Counted from the stretch's first letter, positions 32,033 to 44,493 are shown. The stretch is DNA of 64,000 bases from Enterobacter mori (GCF_025244905.1 NZ_CP104285.1:1488001-1552000), one strand, 5' to 3'. The notes: generated from the sequence alone by a model not told the origin. Numbers and translations are program-made.

Positions 32033-32932
32033 TCAGGCCGAGAAGAAGGCCATCAGAATGGGGACCAGCAGACTTAAAATAAAGCCGTGTACGATGGCGG
32101 CAGGCACCAGCTCCAGCCCTCCCGATCGTTGTAAAACCGGCAGGGTAAAGTCCATCGAGGTCGCGCCACACAGCCCCAGCGCGGTTGAGCGGCTGCGGCG
32201 TACCAGACCTGGGATCAGCATAATGGCAATCAATTCGCGCGCAAGGTCATTGAAGAAAGCGGCGCTGCCAATGACCGGACCGAACGATTCGGTCAGAAGA
32301 ATACCGGAGAGGGAGTACCAGCCAAAACCTGACGCCATCGCCAGGCCGGTTTTCAGCGGCAGGTCGAGAATAACGGCATTAATCACGCCTGCGACCATTG
32401 AACTGGCGACGACGACAATGGCCACTATCATTCCCCGGCGGTTGAGGACAATCTGTTTCAGCGTCATGCCATTATTTCGCAGTTGAATACCGATCAGGAA
32501 CAGCAGGAAGATCAGGGTATATTCGCTGGCCTCCGTGGCGTGCTGTAAAAATGACCATCCGGTAAGGCCCAGAAGAAAACCGAGTACCACGACGCCGCAG
32601 AGTTTTAATGATTCCAGCGCCATCGCAATACGGGAAGGGAGTTTTTCCTGTTGATGGTTATTTTTCCAGGGAATAGTGCGTTCCAGCCAGAAGAGTGCGG
32701 CAATATTGCACAGCAAAATAACCACCACAGTGACGGCGGAATAATGGAGGATGGAGAGTAAATTCGCTGACAGATTATCCAGGAATGCCAGGCTTATCCC
32801 CATAAAGAAAAGAATAACGTAAACAATCCAGCTGAGAAAACGGTTGATAAGCCGTAATGCGGATGCCTGATGCAGCGGAATAAGGTAGCCCACAATCAGG
32901 GGCAGCAGAATAATGAGGAGTCCTGAAAACAT
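32033..32932 (-). CDS. lysO: L-lysine exporter LysO (YbjE)
   Basis: Inner-membrane lysine and thialysine exporter of the LysO/DUF340 family. The 299 residues equal E. coli length, with about eight hydrophobic helices and the conserved acidic-residue region GWYSLSGILLTESFGPVIGS. In E. coli the gene is ArgP-regulated; no site was identified here. It sits between hcp and the inserted IS element. Confidence 0.93.
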   Translation of the reverse strand: MFSGLLIILLPLIVGYLIPLHQASALRLINRFLSWIVYVILFFMGISLAFLDNLSANLLSILHYSAVTVVVILLCNIAALFWLERTIPWKNNHQQEKLPSRIAMALESLKLCGVVVLGFLLGLTGWSFLQHATEASEYTLIFLLFLIGIQLRNNGMTLKQIVLNRRGMIVAIVVVASSMVAGVINAVILDLPLKTGLAMASGFGWYSLSGILLTESFGPVIGSAAFFNDLARELIAIMLIPGLVRRSRSTALGLCGATSMDFTLPVLQRSGGLELVPAAIVHGFILSLLVPILMAFFSA

Positions 32933-33013
32933 GAACAGCCGGTCCTTTTAGGTATCTGTTAAGCGCCAGAGACACTACCCAATAAAGGCTGTTCAGTAAA
33001 GCGGCAAAAGAAA

Positions 33014-33043
33014 GCCGGGTGGCGGCTGCGCCTTACCCGGCCT
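33014..33043. repeat. REP unit interrupted at its 3' edge by the IS element
   Basis: GCCGGGTGGCGGCTG followed by TTACCCGGCCT is the left REP of a BIME. Its last bases, CCCGGC-CT, form the left half of the insertion target. The sequence resumes at 34230 with CT-ACAAG. Confidence 0.85.
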
Positions 33044-33059
33044 TGTATTATCCTCCCGT

Positions 33060-34223
<1,164 letters not shown>

Positions 34224-34247
34224 CAGTATCTACAAGTGCACACTCAC

Positions 34248-34278
34248 GTAGGTCGGGTAAGCGTTAGCGCCACCCGAC
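34248..34278. repeat. REP unit on the right flank of the IS element
   Basis: GTAGGTCGGGTAAGCG followed by CGCCACCCGAC is the inverted partner of the REP at 33014-33043. Removing the IS restores a two-REP BIME between lysO and aqpZ. Confidence 0.8.
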
Positions 34279-34296
34279 ACCACAGGCCGCACGTAA

Positions 34297-34992
34297 TTAA
34301 TCGCGTTTTTCCAGCAGGGTGCGATACAGCACGCCGCCCAGAATACCGCCGATAATTGGCATCACCCAGAACAGCCACAGCTGTTCAAGCGCCCAGCCGC
34401 CCTGGAAGATGGCAACCGCGGTGCTGCGCGCCGGGTTAACGGAGGTGTTGGTCACCGGGATTGAGATCAGGTGAATCAGCGTCAGCGCCAGACCAATGGC
34501 GATTGGCGCGAAGCCTGCAGGTGCATATTTGTCCGTAGCGCCGTGAATGACCAGCAGGAAGCCTGCGGTCAGTACGATTTCAATCACGATGGCAGACAGC
34601 ATTGAGTAGCCGCCTGGTGAGTGTTCACCGAAACCGTTAGAGGCGAAACCACTGGCTGCGGCGTCAAAGCCTGCTTTGCCGCTGGCAATTACGTACAGGA
34701 CTGCGGCTGCAATAATGCCGCCAATAACCTGGGCAATAATATAGCCTAATACGTCTTTCAACGGGAAACGACCGCCCGCCCATAAACCCAGCGTGACAGC
34801 AGGGTTAAAATGACCGCCGGAAATATGCCCTACCGCGAATGCCATGGTTAAGACCGTTAAGCCGAATGCCAGTGCGACACCGACAAAACCAATTCCTAAT
34901 TCCGGGAATGCCGCTGCCAGCACTGCACTACCGCAGCCACCAAACACCAGCCAGAATGTACCAAAGCATTCTGCTGCTAATTTTCTGAACAT
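34297..34992 (-). CDS. aqpZ: Aquaporin Z
   Basis: Inner-membrane water channel. The 231 residues equal E. coli AqpZ, with six helices and two NPA motifs (GGHFNPAVT near 60-68 and SVNPARS near 184-190) plus the family start [13 protein letters not shown]. The ATG at 34992 is preceded by GAGGTGG; nine further in-frame codons upstream are not supported. Confidence 0.95.
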   Translation of the reverse strand: MFRKLAAECFGTFWLVFGGCGSAVLAAAFPELGIGFVGVALAFGLTVLTMAFAVGHISGGHFNPAVTLGLWAGGRFPLKDVLGYIIAQVIGGIIAAAVLYVIASGKAGFDAAASGFASNGFGEHSPGGYSMLSAIVIEIVLTAGFLLVIHGATDKYAPAGFAPIAIGLALTLIHLISIPVTNTSVNPARSTAVAIFQGGWALEQLWLFWVMPIIGGILGGVLYRTLLEKRD

Positions 34993-35366
34993 AACCACCT
35001 CAATAATAAATTTCCGCACACTATCCTGCGCACGGGATATATCGCCATAAAGGGATGACGACTCAAAGAGCCTTTATTTTAGAAAGCAACAACACCCCTT
35101 CGCCACTTAAATAAATTCGGATAATTTGATTTAAGGCAATGTGATGTCAATCCTTGTTCAAACTGGAGGTAAATAGAGCATAGTCCAATTTTCGAACGGG
35201 AGTATCTTGTTCTGGAAGCACCTTTTCAAATGAAATTTGACGGGTAAATTCTGAATTTTTCGTGCGTCATCGGAATAACGGAGGTATCTGGCAGTGTCCA
35301 GTCGGCGCCGCTGCCGCTATACTGCTGATAACTTAAAGGAAAAAGTGATCATTCCGCGGGGGATTT
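34993..35366. other. Divergent aqpZ / ybjD intergenic region
   Basis: This 374-bp AT-rich spacer lies between two divergent genes. It should contain both promoters, and a strong GGGGG ribosome site precedes ybjD. I see no further gene, repeat or clear operator. Confidence 0.6.
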
Positions 35367-37025
35367 ATGCTTCTCGAACGTGTGGAAATTGTCGGGTTTC
35401 GCGGTATTAACCGCCTGTCGCTGCAGCTGGAACAGAACAACGTCCTGATCGGTGAAAACGCCTGGGGTAAATCCAGCCTGCTGGATGCGCTGACCCTGCT
35501 GCTTTCCCCTGAAAATGACTTGTACCACTTCGTTCATGATGACTTCTGGTTTCCGCCGGGCGACGTAACGGGGCGCGAGAAGCACCTGCATATCATCCTG
35601 ACGTTCCGCGAGTCCGAGCCGGGACGGCATCGTGTGCGTCGTTTCCGCCCGATGTCGCCATGTTGGGTGCCATGCGATGATGACTATCACCGGATTTTCT
35701 ATCGGCTGGAAGGTGAAATGGCGGAAAACGAGGGGGTACTCACCCTGCGTGAATTTCTCGATGAGAAAGGTAATCCCATCCCGCTGGAGAATATCGACGA
35801 CCTGGCGCGCCACCTGATCCGCTTGACGCCGGTGCTGCGCCTGCGCGATGCACGCTTTATGCGCCGGATCCGCAACGGTACCGTACCCAATATGCCGGAG
35901 GTGGAAGTTACCGCCCGCGAGCTGGATTTCCTGGCGCGTGAGCTGGTCTCTCGCCCGCAGAACCTCACCGACGGTCAAATCCGCCAGGGGCTTTCGGCCA
36001 TGGTGCAGCTGCTGGAGCACTATTTTTCCGAGCAGGGGACGTCACAGTCACGCCATCGCCTGATGCGTCGCCGTTCGCACGATGAACAACGCAGTTGGCG
36101 TTATCTTGATATCATTAACCGGATGATAGACCGGCCCGGTGGACGTACCCATCGGGTGATCCTGCTGGGGTTATTCTCAACGCTTTTGCAGGCGAAAGGC
36201 ACCGTCCGGTTAGATCGGGACGCCCGCCCGTTGCTGCTGGTAGAAGATCCTGAGACGCGCCTGCATCCGATCATGCTCTCCGTTGCGTGGCACTTGTTGA
36301 ACCTGCTGCCGCTGCAACGCGTGACCACCACCAACTCCGGTGAGTTGCTCTCGCTAACGCCCGTGGAATATGTTTGCCGTCTGGTGCGTGAATCCTCACG
36401 CGTATCCGCATACCGGCTGGGGCCGGGTGGCCTGAATGCGGAAGACGGTCGCCGCATTGCGTTCCATATACGCTTTAATCGTGCGTCATCGCTGTTTGCC
36501 CGCTGCTGGCTGTTGGTGGAAGGTGAAACCGAGACCTGGGTTATCAACGAACTGGCACGTCAGTGCGGTCACCACTTCGATGCGGAAGGTATTAAGGTCA
36601 TAGAGTTTGCCCAGTCGGGATTAAAACCGCTGATCAAATTTGCTCGCAGGATGGGGATTGAATGGCACGTTTTGGTCGATGGCGATGAAGCAGGTAAAAA
36701 GTATGCCGCAACCGTGCGCGGTTTGTTGAATAACGATCGTGAAGAAGAGCGTGATCACCTGACTATGCTGCCCGCGATGGACATGGAACATTTTATGTAT
36801 CGCCAGGGGTTTGACGATGTTTTTCACCGCGTGGCGATGATCCCGGTGGATGTTCCGATGAACATGCGGCGGGTGATCGCCAAAGCGATTCATCGATCGT
36901 CAAAACCGGACCTGGCCATCGAAGTGGCGACGGAGGCGGGAAGGCGAGGCGTGGAGTCCGTGCCCACGCTGCTGCGTAAAATGTTCTCCCGCGTGCTTTG
37001 GCTGGCACGAGGGAGAGCGGATTAA
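35367..37025 (+). CDS. ybjD: OLD-family ATP-dependent endonuclease-like protein YbjD
   Basis: A 552-residue protein with an N-terminal SMC/RecF-like ATPase (Walker A GENAWGKSS at 29-37; ABC-like LLVEDPETRLHP near 290) and a C-terminal TOPRIM domain (LLVEGETET and LVDGDEAG). This is the overcoming-lysogenisation-defect (OLD) nuclease layout. Length equals E. coli YbjD. Relatives in other contexts act in phage defence; the role of this conserved copy is unknown. Its TAA overlaps the convergent ybjX stop. Confidence 0.93.
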   Translation: MLLERVEIVGFRGINRLSLQLEQNNVLIGENAWGKSSLLDALTLLLSPENDLYHFVHDDFWFPPGDVTGREKHLHIILTFRESEPGRHRVRRFRPMSPCWVPCDDDYHRIFYRLEGEMAENEGVLTLREFLDEKGNPIPLENIDDLARHLIRLTPVLRLRDARFMRRIRNGTVPNMPEVEVTARELDFLARELVSRPQNLTDGQIRQGLSAMVQLLEHYFSEQGTSQSRHRLMRRRSHDEQRSWRYLDIINRMIDRPGGRTHRVILLGLFSTLLQAKGTVRLDRDARPLLLVEDPETRLHPIMLSVAWHLLNLLPLQRVTTTNSGELLSLTPVEYVCRLVRESSRVSAYRLGPGGLNAEDGRRIAFHIRFNRASSLFARCWLLVEGETETWVINELARQCGHHFDAEGIKVIEFAQSGLKPLIKFARRMGIEWHVLVDGDEAGKKYAATVRGLLNNDREEERDHLTMLPAMDMEHFMYRQGFDDVFHRVAMIPVDVPMNMRRVIAKAIHRSSKPDLAIEVATEAGRRGVESVPTLLRKMFSRVLWLARGRAD

Positions 37026-37978
37026 CGTCGGGTCGCCTGCGTCATTTGTAGGATCAGGCTATCCAGCAGTCCGTAGCGGCGGCGGTATTCAGCACGTTTC
37101 TTACTCGCAATCTCTTCCATCGGTTTACGCGGCATGGTTAACGGCAGCGCGAAATGACCGCTTTCCTGGCGCTGACCGCCCAGGGAGAACCAGAAACTGT
37201 CGTAATCCGCCAGCAGTTTCCCCTCTTTTTTCTTGCGGTAACGCCAGCTACGGTAAATGTGGGTGGCATTGCTCACGGCGAAGATCTGTTCAACCGGGAA
37301 CGTGGTGCCCAGCGTCATCGCAGCTTCAACCAGCAGACGTTTCGGGAACAGGCCGTGGCACGCTTTGGTTGCGCCCTGAATCAACTCATGCGGAACGTGC
37401 GCTTTTGCGCCCTGTAACCCGCCGATGAACAGCGTGGATTTTCCCTCAAACGGGCACAGCGTAAAGGTCATTTCGGCCAGCACGGTGTTCTGATGGTCAC
37501 AGAAGGTGAGAGTCGCTTCACCCTCTTTGTCCATAAAGGCATCGGCGCACAGGCGAATCGTGAATTGCTGCTCGTCCTTACCGGTTAGCGTCAGCAGCGT
37601 CATCCCCTGCCTTGAAAGATAGCCATTGAGCAGCGCCGTGGGAAGGTGTTGGCTCATCGTCTGATAGTGCCCGTTTAGCGCCTCCAGCGCGTTCCGGCGG
37701 TTCATACTGACTGTCAGCCACGGACGATGCAGGCGGCACGGCAACCCGGGCTGAACCTGCAAGATTTGCATCAGACGCGGTTGCTTTGCCAGGCTTGCCA
37801 GCAGGCGAGCGGTGCTGAAGGGGGAAGCCAGGGAACGTAACATAAATTTGCGTCGATATGAGGAATTCTGCCACGCCAGACCAGGCGTGATGGCACCGGT
37901 TGCCAGACTTTTAAAAAGCGCCCAGCCGGATGTAGGCTGCGGCAGAGAGGAATAAGGTGTATCGACGATGGAAGACAT
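37022..37978 (-). CDS. ybjX: VirK/YbjX family protein (DUF535)
   Basis: A 318-residue cytoplasmic protein of the DUF535 family, which includes Shigella and Salmonella VirK, linked to envelope and antimicrobial-peptide resistance. It is slightly shorter than E. coli YbjX. Family stretches include YRSWRYRKKKEGKLLADYD and DSFWFSLGG. In Salmonella ybjX belongs to the PhoP regulon; a possible PhoP box lies upstream. It ends convergent with ybjD. Confidence 0.9.
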   Translation of the reverse strand: MSSIVDTPYSSLPQPTSGWALFKSLATGAITPGLAWQNSSYRRKFMLRSLASPFSTARLLASLAKQPRLMQILQVQPGLPCRLHRPWLTVSMNRRNALEALNGHYQTMSQHLPTALLNGYLSRQGMTLLTLTGKDEQQFTIRLCADAFMDKEGEATLTFCDHQNTVLAEMTFTLCPFEGKSTLFIGGLQGAKAHVPHELIQGATKACHGLFPKRLLVEAAMTLGTTFPVEQIFAVSNATHIYRSWRYRKKKEGKLLADYDSFWFSLGGQRQESGHFALPLTMPRKPMEEIASKKRAEYRRRYGLLDSLILQMTQATRR

Positions 37979-38027
37979 GTTAGATCCTGCTTCTTGGGGG
38001 AAGAACGCTATTTCAGCAGGCGTTTTG

Positions 38028-38044
38028 TCAACGTCATGTAAACA
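38028..38044 (-). promoter_or_regulatory. Possible PhoP box upstream of ybjX
   Basis: Read on the minus strand: TGTTTA, five bases, then CGTTGA. The known PhoP direct repeat is (T/G)GTTTA-N5-(T/G)GTTTA; the first half matches fully and the second imperfectly. It lies 50-66 bp before the ybjX start, in the spacer shared with macA. Confidence 0.35.
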
Positions 38045-38138
38045 AATACGGCCATTTCCAGAAAACAGGGGTTTCGTTGAGGAGTGGTTTAGATAGAATC
38101 AACGGTGATGTTAGCCAGAATAATTATTTGGAATATTT

Positions 38139-39254
38139 ATGAACCTTAAGGGAAAACGCAGAAAACTGTTTCTGCTGCTGGCGGTCGTGCTGGTGGTCGG
38201 TGGATTCTGGCTTTGGCAGGTCCTCAATGCGCCTGTACCCCAGTATCAAACGCTGATCGTTCGCCCCGGCGAGCTGCAGCAAAACGTGCTGGCGACCGGC
38301 AAACTGGATGCCCTGCGTAAAGTCGATGTTGGCGCGCAGGTGAGCGGCCAGTTGAAAACGCTGTCCGTCGAGATTGGCGACAAGGTCAAAAAAGGCCAGC
38401 TGCTTGGCGTTATCGATCCTGAACAGGCCGAAAACCAGATCCGCGAAGTGGAAGCGACGCTGATGGAGCTGCGCGCGCAGCGTGCGCAGTCGCTGGCAGA
38501 GCGTAACCTGGCTCAGGTGACGCTGACCCGTCAGCAGGCGCTCGCGAAAACTCAGGTTATCTCAAAACAGGATTTAGACACCGCCGTGACTGAACTGGCG
38601 GTAAAGCAGGCGCAGATCGGCGCTATCGATGCGCAAATCAAACGCAATCAGGCCTCGCTGGATACGGCGAAAACCAACCTCGACTACACCAAAATTGTCG
38701 CGCCGATGGCCGGAGAAGTGACGCAAATCACCACGCTGCAGGGCCAGACGGTGATTGCGGCGCAGCAGGCGCCAAATATCCTGACGCTGGCGGACATGGG
38801 CACCATGCTGGTCAAAGCCCAGGTTTCCGAGGCGGATGTGATCCATCTTAAGCCGGGGCAGAACGCCTGGTTTACGGTGCTTGGCGATCCGCAAACTCGC
38901 TACGAAGGGGTGCTGAAAGACATTCTGCCGACGCCGGAAAAAGTGAACGATGCCATCTTCTACTATGCCCGCTTTGAGGTGCCTAACCCGCAGGGCGTGC
39001 TGCGTCTGGACATGACCGCTCAGGTGCATATCCAGCTGACCGGCGTGAAAAACGTGCTGACCGTGCCGCTCTCTGCGCTGGGTGAATCCGCCGGGGATAG
39101 CCGCTACAAGGTGAAGGTGCTGCGCAACGGCGAAACGCGCGAGCGGGAAGTGGTGATTGGCGCGCGCAACGATACCGACGTGGTGGTGGTAAAAGGGCTG
39201 GAAGAGGGTGAGGAGGTTGTCACCAGCGAAAGCCTGCCCGGAGCCGCTAAATGA
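38139..39254 (+). CDS. macA: Macrolide efflux periplasmic adaptor MacA
   Basis: Membrane-fusion protein linking MacB to TolC. The 371 residues have an N-terminal membrane anchor (about 9-28), a lipoyl/beta-barrel core and a coiled-coil hairpin (about 95-170, rich in Ala, Gln and Glu). Length equals the E. coli protein. It overlaps macB by 4 nt and is divergent from ybjX. Confidence 0.95.
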   Translation: MNLKGKRRKLFLLLAVVLVVGGFWLWQVLNAPVPQYQTLIVRPGELQQNVLATGKLDALRKVDVGAQVSGQLKTLSVEIGDKVKKGQLLGVIDPEQAENQIREVEATLMELRAQRAQSLAERNLAQVTLTRQQALAKTQVISKQDLDTAVTELAVKQAQIGAIDAQIKRNQASLDTAKTNLDYTKIVAPMAGEVTQITTLQGQTVIAAQQAPNILTLADMGTMLVKAQVSEADVIHLKPGQNAWFTVLGDPQTRYEGVLKDILPTPEKVNDAIFYYARFEVPNPQGVLRLDMTAQVHIQLTGVKNVLTVPLSALGESAGDSRYKVKVLRNGETREREVVIGARNDTDVVVVKGLEEGEEVVTSESLPGAAK

Positions 39255-41191
39255 CCGCGCTGCTTGAGCTGAAGGATATTCGCCGCAGCTATCCGTCCGG
39301 TGACGGCCCGGTGGAGGTGCTGAAAGGGATCTCGCTGCGTGTGGAAGCGGGCGAGATGGTGGCGATTGTCGGCGCGTCCGGTTCGGGTAAATCAACGCTG
39401 ATGAACATTCTCGGCTGTCTGGATAAACCCACCAGCGGTACGTACCGGGTGGCCGGAACGGATGTCTCCACGCTCGACGGCGACGCGCTGGCGAAGCTGC
39501 GCCGGGAACACTTTGGCTTTATCTTCCAGCGTTACCATCTGCTTTCTCACCTGAGCGCGGCACAGAACGTTGAGGTTCCTGCGGTCTATGCGGGCGTCGA
39601 GCGGAAGAAACGGCTTGAGCGCGCCAGGGCGCTGTTAACGCGTCTGGGGCTGGCGGAACGCGTGGAGTATCAGCCGTCGCAGCTTTCCGGCGGCCAGCAG
39701 CAGCGCGTGAGTATCGCGCGCGCCCTGATGAACGGCGGGCAGGTGATCCTCGCGGATGAACCGACGGGAGCGCTCGACAGCCATTCCGGCGAAGAGGTGA
39801 TGGCGATCCTCCATCAGCTTCGCGATCAGGGGCACACGGTGATTATCGTTACCCACGATCCGCTGGTGGCGGCGCAGGCGGAACGCATTATTGAGATCCA
39901 CGACGGCGAGCTGGTCAGCAACCCGCCGCCGCGTGAGTCCCGGGCGGCGGCACCGAAAGAAGTGCTACCGGCATCAACCGGCTGGGGGCAGTTCTCCAGC
40001 GGTTTTCGCGAGGCGCTGACCATGGCCTGGCTGGCGATGGCGGCCAACAAAATGCGTACCCTGTTGACGATGCTCGGCATCATTATCGGTATCGCCTCGG
40101 TGGTGTCGATTGTGGTGGTGGGCGACGCGGCCAAGCAGCTTGTTCTGGCGGATATTCGCGCCATCGGCACCAATACCATTGACGTTTATCCCGGCAAAGA
40201 CTTTGGCGACGACGAGCCGCAGTATCAGCAGGCGCTGAAGTATGACGATCTGGCGGCGATCCAGAAGCAGCCGTGGGTGAACTCCGCCACGCCTGCCGTC
40301 TCGCAAAACCTGCGCCTGCGCTACGGCAACATTGACGTAGCGGCCAGCGCCAACGGCGTCAGCGGTGACTACTTCAACGTCTACGGCATGACCTTCAGCG
40401 AAGGGGCGACCTTCAACGCCGAGCAGCTGGCGGGCAGGGCGCAGGTGGTGGTATTAGACGCCAACTCCCGCAGGCAGCTGTTCCCGAATAAAACAAACGT
40501 GGTGGGGGAAGTGATCCTCGTCGGCAACATGCCTGCCACGGTGATCGGCGTGGCGGAAGAGAAGCAGTCGATGTTCGGCAGCAGCAAGATCCTGCGCGTC
40601 TGGCTGCCCTACACGACGATTTCCGGGCGCATTATGGGACAGTCCTGGCTTAACTCTATCACCGTTCGCGTGAAGGAGGGCTACGACAGCGCTATGGCCG
40701 AACAGCAGCTTGAGCGATTGCTCACCCTGCGCCACGGGAAGAAGGATTTCTTCACCTGGAACATGGACGGCCTCTTGAAAACGGCGGAAAAGACCACACG
40801 TACTCTTCAGATGTTCCTGACGCTGGTGGCGGTGATTTCGCTGGTCGTCGGCGGTATCGGGGTGATGAATATCATGCTGGTGTCGGTCACGGAGCGCACG
40901 CGGGAGATTGGCATCCGCATGGCGGTTGGGGCCAGAGCCAGCGACGTGCTCCAGCAGTTTCTGATTGAAGCGGTGCTGGTGTGTCTGGTGGGCGGCGCGA
41001 TGGGGATTGCGCTTTCGATGATGATCGCGTTTGCGCTCCAGCTCTTTTTACCCGGTTGGGAGATTGGCTTTTCCCCCGTGGCGATCCTCACGGCGTTCTT
41101 ATGCTCGACCTTCACGGGTATTTTGTTTGGCTGGTTACCGGCACGCAATGCGGCGCGGCTGGATCCGGTGGATGCGCTGGCGCGGGAATAA
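39251..41191 (+). CDS. macB: Macrolide/enterotoxin ABC exporter MacB
   Basis: Inner-membrane ABC transporter of the MacAB-TolC pump, which exports macrolides, protoporphyrin or peptide toxins. The 646 residues start with an ATPase domain (Walker [10 protein letters not shown], about 41-49; signature [12 protein letters not shown]). Four membrane helices and the large periplasmic MacB domain follow, with the C-terminal FtsX-like permease segment [20 protein letters not shown]. It is translationally coupled to macA. Confidence 0.95.
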   Translation: MTALLELKDIRRSYPSGDGPVEVLKGISLRVEAGEMVAIVGASGSGKSTLMNILGCLDKPTSGTYRVAGTDVSTLDGDALAKLRREHFGFIFQRYHLLSHLSAAQNVEVPAVYAGVERKKRLERARALLTRLGLAERVEYQPSQLSGGQQQRVSIARALMNGGQVILADEPTGALDSHSGEEVMAILHQLRDQGHTVIIVTHDPLVAAQAERIIEIHDGELVSNPPPRESRAAAPKEVLPASTGWGQFSSGFREALTMAWLAMAANKMRTLLTMLGIIIGIASVVSIVVVGDAAKQLVLADIRAIGTNTIDVYPGKDFGDDEPQYQQALKYDDLAAIQKQPWVNSATPAVSQNLRLRYGNIDVAASANGVSGDYFNVYGMTFSEGATFNAEQLAGRAQVVVLDANSRRQLFPNKTNVVGEVILVGNMPATVIGVAEEKQSMFGSSKILRVWLPYTTISGRIMGQSWLNSITVRVKEGYDSAMAEQQLERLLTLRHGKKDFFTWNMDGLLKTAEKTTRTLQMFLTLVAVISLVVGGIGVMNIMLVSVTERTREIGIRMAVGARASDVLQQFLIEAVLVCLVGGAMGIALSMMIAFALQLFLPGWEIGFSPVAILTAFLCSTFTGILFGWLPARNAARLDPVDALARE

Positions 41192-41201
41192 CCCGAAAAT
41201 A

Positions 41202-41230
41202 AAAATGCCAGCCGATCGGGCTGGCATTTT
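41202..41230. terminator. Bidirectional terminator between macB and cspD
   Basis: AAAATGCCAGCC and GGCTGGCATTTT form a 12-bp stem with a 5-nt loop and A/T tracts on both sides. It lies 10 bp past macB and 32 bp past the convergent cspD end. Confidence 0.88.
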
Positions 41231-41261
41231 GCCTGCGTGGTGTACACAATAAATCAGAGAG

Positions 41262-41483
41262 CTATGCGGCCGTTTCAGCTTCAACGGGCACGATAAGACT
41301 GGCATGATTGCCTTTTGGCCCCTGGTGTACATCGAACCGGACGGATTGCCCGGCTTTGAGCGTCCTGTAACCATCCATCTGAATGGTGGAATAGTGAGCG
41401 AAGATATCCTCGCCGCCGCCTTCAGGGCAGATGAAACCAAACCCTTTGGCGTTGTTGAACCACTTAACAGTACCCATTTCCAT
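41262..41483 (-). CDS. cspD: Cold-shock-like protein CspD
   Basis: A single-stranded nucleic-acid-binding OB-fold protein that inhibits DNA replication in starved or stationary cells. The 73 residues carry RNP1 KGFGFICPE and RNP2-like DIFAHYS motifs. Despite the name it is not cold-induced in E. coli. It is divergent from clpS, as in E. coli. Confidence 0.94.
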   Translation of the reverse strand: MEMGTVKWFNNAKGFGFICPEGGGEDIFAHYSTIQMDGYRTLKAGQSVRFDVHQGPKGNHASLIVPVEAETAA

Positions 41484-41750
41484 GCTTCGACATCCTTCGT
41501 AAATCTTATAAATTAAGATGGAATGAACCGGTGGTGGAGTGGGGGCTGTTCAAAACCTCGCCATCTCACGCTTGTACAATTTAGAGAAACGGAAGAAGCC
41601 GTCAAGCGTTTGGCGCTGGAGTTGGGACAATAATCAACCAAAATTTGAGGCAGTTAACGCTATTGCAACAGTTTGTGACAGACATCGCGGATGACAGTAA
41701 TAGATGATTGTTATCTAACATCTGAGGTAGATTCAAAGTGGTTATGCATA

Positions 41751-42071
41751 ATGGGTAAGACCAACGATTGGCTGGATTTTGACCAGCTGGCGGAAGATAA
41801 GGTGCGCGACGCGCTAAAACCGCCATCTATGTATAAAGTTATGTTAATGAACGATGATTACACGCCGATGGAATTTGTTATTGACGTGCTACAAAAGTTC
41901 TTTTCTTATGATGTAGAACGTGCAACGCAACTGATGCTTACCGTTCATTATCGAGGCAAAGCGATCTGCGGCATCTTTACTGCCGAAGTCGCGGAAACCA
42001 AAGTGGCGATGGTGAACGACTATGCGAGGGAGAACGAGCATCCGTTGCTGTGTACGCTGGAAAAGGCCTGA
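41751..42071 (+). CDS. clpS: ATP-dependent Clp protease adaptor ClpS
   Basis: Adaptor that delivers N-degron substrates to ClpAP. The 106 residues equal E. coli ClpS ([13 protein letters not shown] start), with the N-degron pocket region [14 protein letters not shown]. The frame is open 20 codons further upstream, but the conserved start is the ATG at 41751. clpA follows after 27 bp. Confidence 0.95.
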   Translation: MGKTNDWLDFDQLAEDKVRDALKPPSMYKVMLMNDDYTPMEFVIDVLQKFFSYDVERATQLMLTVHYRGKAICGIFTAEVAETKVAMVNDYARENEHPLLCTLEKA

Positions 42072-42098
42072 TAAGGCATAAAATTGGGGGAGGTGCCT

Positions 42099-44378
42099 AT
42101 GCTCAATCAAGAACTGGAACTCAGTTTAAACATGGCTTTCGCCAGAGCGCGTGAGCACCGACATGAGTTTATGACCGTCGAGCATTTACTGCTCGCACTG
42201 CTCAGCAACCCATCTGCCCGCGAAGCGCTGGAAGCCTGCTCCGTGGATCTGGTGGCGCTACGTCAGGAACTCGAAGCCTTCATCGAACAAACCACACCGG
42301 TGCTGCCAGCCAGTGAAGAAGAGCGCGACACGCAGCCGACGCTCAGCTTCCAGCGCGTGCTGCAGCGCGCGGTATTCCACGTCCAGTCTTCCGGGCGTAG
42401 TGAAGTGACTGGCGCAAATGTCTTAGTCGCCATCTTCAGCGAGCAGGAGTCACAGGCTGCCTACCTGCTGCGTAAACACGAAGTCAGCCGCCTCGACGTG
42501 GTTAACTTTATTTCTCACGGAACGCGCAAAGACGAGCCTAACCAGGCATCGGATCCCGGCAATCAGGTCAATAACAATGAAGAGCAAGCAGGCGGGGAGG
42601 ATCGTATGGAAAACTTCACCACCAACCTTAATCAGCTTGCTCGCGTTGGCGGTATCGACCCGCTGATTGGCCGCGATAAAGAGCTGGAACGTGCGATCCA
42701 GGTGCTGTGCCGTCGCCGCAAGAACAACCCGCTGCTGGTGGGTGAGTCAGGCGTGGGTAAAACCGCGATTGCCGAAGGCCTTGCCTGGCGTATTGTGCAG
42801 GGCGACGTGCCGGAAGTGATTGCCGACTGCACCATCTACTCGCTGGATATCGGTTCGCTGCTGGCGGGCACCAAATACCGCGGTGATTTTGAAAAACGCT
42901 TCAAGGCGCTGCTGAAACAGCTGGAGCAGGATACCAACAGCATCCTGTTCATTGATGAGATCCACACCATCATCGGCGCGGGTGCGGCCTCCGGTGGCCA
43001 GGTGGATGCGGCTAACCTGATCAAACCGCTGCTCTCCAGCGGCAAGATCCGCGTGATGGGCTCCACGACCTACCAGGAGTTCAGCAACATCTTTGAGAAA
43101 GACCGTGCGCTGGCGCGTCGCTTCCAGAAAATCGACGTTACCGAGCCGTCTGTTGACGAAACGGTGCAGATCATCAACGGCCTGAAAACCAAGTACGAAG
43201 CGCACCACGACGTGCGTTACACCGCGAAAGCGGTACGTGCGGCGGTGGAGCTGGCGGTGAAATACATCAATGACCGTCATCTGCCGGATAAGGCGATTGA
43301 CGTGATTGATGAAGCAGGGGCGCGTGCGCGCCTGATGCCGGCCAGCAAGCGTAAGAAAACCGTTAACGTGGCGGATATTGAGTCCGTGGTGGCCCGCATC
43401 GCGCGTATCCCTGAGAAGAGCGTTTCTCAGAGCGACCGCGACACGCTGCGCACCCTCGGCAATCGCCTGAAAATGCTGGTCTTTGGTCAGGATAAAGCCA
43501 TTGAGGCCTTAACCGAAGCGATCAAGATGGCCCGTGCCGGACTGGGGCATGACCACAAGCCTGTCGGTTCCTTCCTGTTCGCAGGCCCGACCGGCGTGGG
43601 GAAAACCGAGGTGACGGTTCAGCTCTCCAAAGCGCTGGGCATTGAGCTGCTGCGCTTTGATATGTCCGAATATATGGAGCGTCACACCGTCAGTCGTCTG
43701 ATTGGTGCACCTCCGGGATACGTGGGCTTTGACCAGGGCGGCCTGCTCACCGACGCGGTGATCAAGCATCCGCACGCGGTTCTGCTGCTTGATGAAATCG
43801 AGAAAGCGCACCCGGACGTGTTCAACATCCTGCTGCAGGTGATGGATAACGGGACGCTGACCGACAACAACGGGCGCAAGGCGGACTTCCGCAACGTGGT
43901 GCTGGTGATGACCACCAACGCCGGGGTGCGTGAAACCGAGCGCAAATCCATCGGCCTGATCCACCAGGACAACAGCACCGATGCGATGGAGGAGATCAAG
44001 AAGATCTTCACACCGGAGTTCCGTAACCGTCTGGACAACATTATCTGGTTTGATCACCTGTCTACCGAGGTGATCCATCAGGTGGTGGACAAGTTCATCG
44101 TCGAGCTGCAGGTTCAGCTGGATCAGAAAGGCGTGTCGCTGGAAGTGAGCCAGGAAGCCCGCAACTGGCTGGCCGAGAAAGGCTACGACCGTGCGATGGG
44201 TGCCCGTCCGATGGCGCGCGTGATTCAGGACAACCTGAAGAAACCGCTGGCGAACGAGCTGCTGTTTGGCTCGCTGGTGGACGGCGGCCAGGTGACCGTG
44301 GCGCTGGATCAGGCGAAGAACGAGCTGACGTACGATTTCCAGAGTGCGGCGAAGCACAAGCCGGAAGCGGCTCACTGA
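42099..44378 (+). CDS. clpA: ATP-dependent Clp protease ATP-binding subunit ClpA
   Basis: Hexameric AAA+ unfoldase of the ClpAP protease. The 759 residues comprise a Clp N-domain (1-145), D1 with Walker A GESGVGKT (about 214-221) and D2 with GPTGVGKT (about 495-502). The ClpP-binding tripeptide IGL (KSIGLIHQD, about 616-624) is present. The start [10 protein letters not shown] is conserved; five upstream in-frame codons were excluded. Terminated by a clear hairpin. Confidence 0.97.
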   Translation: MLNQELELSLNMAFARAREHRHEFMTVEHLLLALLSNPSAREALEACSVDLVALRQELEAFIEQTTPVLPASEEERDTQPTLSFQRVLQRAVFHVQSSGRSEVTGANVLVAIFSEQESQAAYLLRKHEVSRLDVVNFISHGTRKDEPNQASDPGNQVNNNEEQAGGEDRMENFTTNLNQLARVGGIDPLIGRDKELERAIQVLCRRRKNNPLLVGESGVGKTAIAEGLAWRIVQGDVPEVIADCTIYSLDIGSLLAGTKYRGDFEKRFKALLKQLEQDTNSILFIDEIHTIIGAGAASGGQVDAANLIKPLLSSGKIRVMGSTTYQEFSNIFEKDRALARRFQKIDVTEPSVDETVQIINGLKTKYEAHHDVRYTAKAVRAAVELAVKYINDRHLPDKAIDVIDEAGARARLMPASKRKKTVNVADIESVVARIARIPEKSVSQSDRDTLRTLGNRLKMLVFGQDKAIEALTEAIKMARAGLGHDHKPVGSFLFAGPTGVGKTEVTVQLSKALGIELLRFDMSEYMERHTVSRLIGAPPGYVGFDQGGLLTDAVIKHPHAVLLLDEIEKAHPDVFNILLQVMDNGTLTDNNGRKADFRNVVLVMTTNAGVRETERKSIGLIHQDNSTDAMEEIKKIFTPEFRNRLDNIIWFDHLSTEVIHQVVDKFIVELQVQLDQKGVSLEVSQEARNWLAEKGYDRAMGARPMARVIQDNLKKPLANELLFGSLVDGGQVTVALDQAKNELTYDFQSAAKHKPEAAH

Positions 44379-44396
44379 GTTAAACGTTAAACGTAA

Positions 44397-44422
44397 AAAC
44401 CGGGCGAATGCCCGGTTTTTTT
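44397..44422 (+). terminator. clpA Rho-independent terminator
   Basis: AAACCGGGC and GCCCGGTTT form a 9-bp stem with a GAAT loop, followed by further T residues. It lies about 19 bp after the clpA stop. Confidence 0.92.
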
Positions 44423-44493
44423 ATGCCTGCCAAGGTAAAAGCAAAACGACAACAGTGTTGTCTTTTTTAGTGTTTTCTCCCTCTCCCTGTGGG

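Noticed and set aside
35367..37025. YbjD (OLD nuclease) as part of a phage-defence system
   Set aside because: It is a conserved single gene in the E. coli-like order with no adjacent UvrD-like partner, so a Gabija-type system is not supported.
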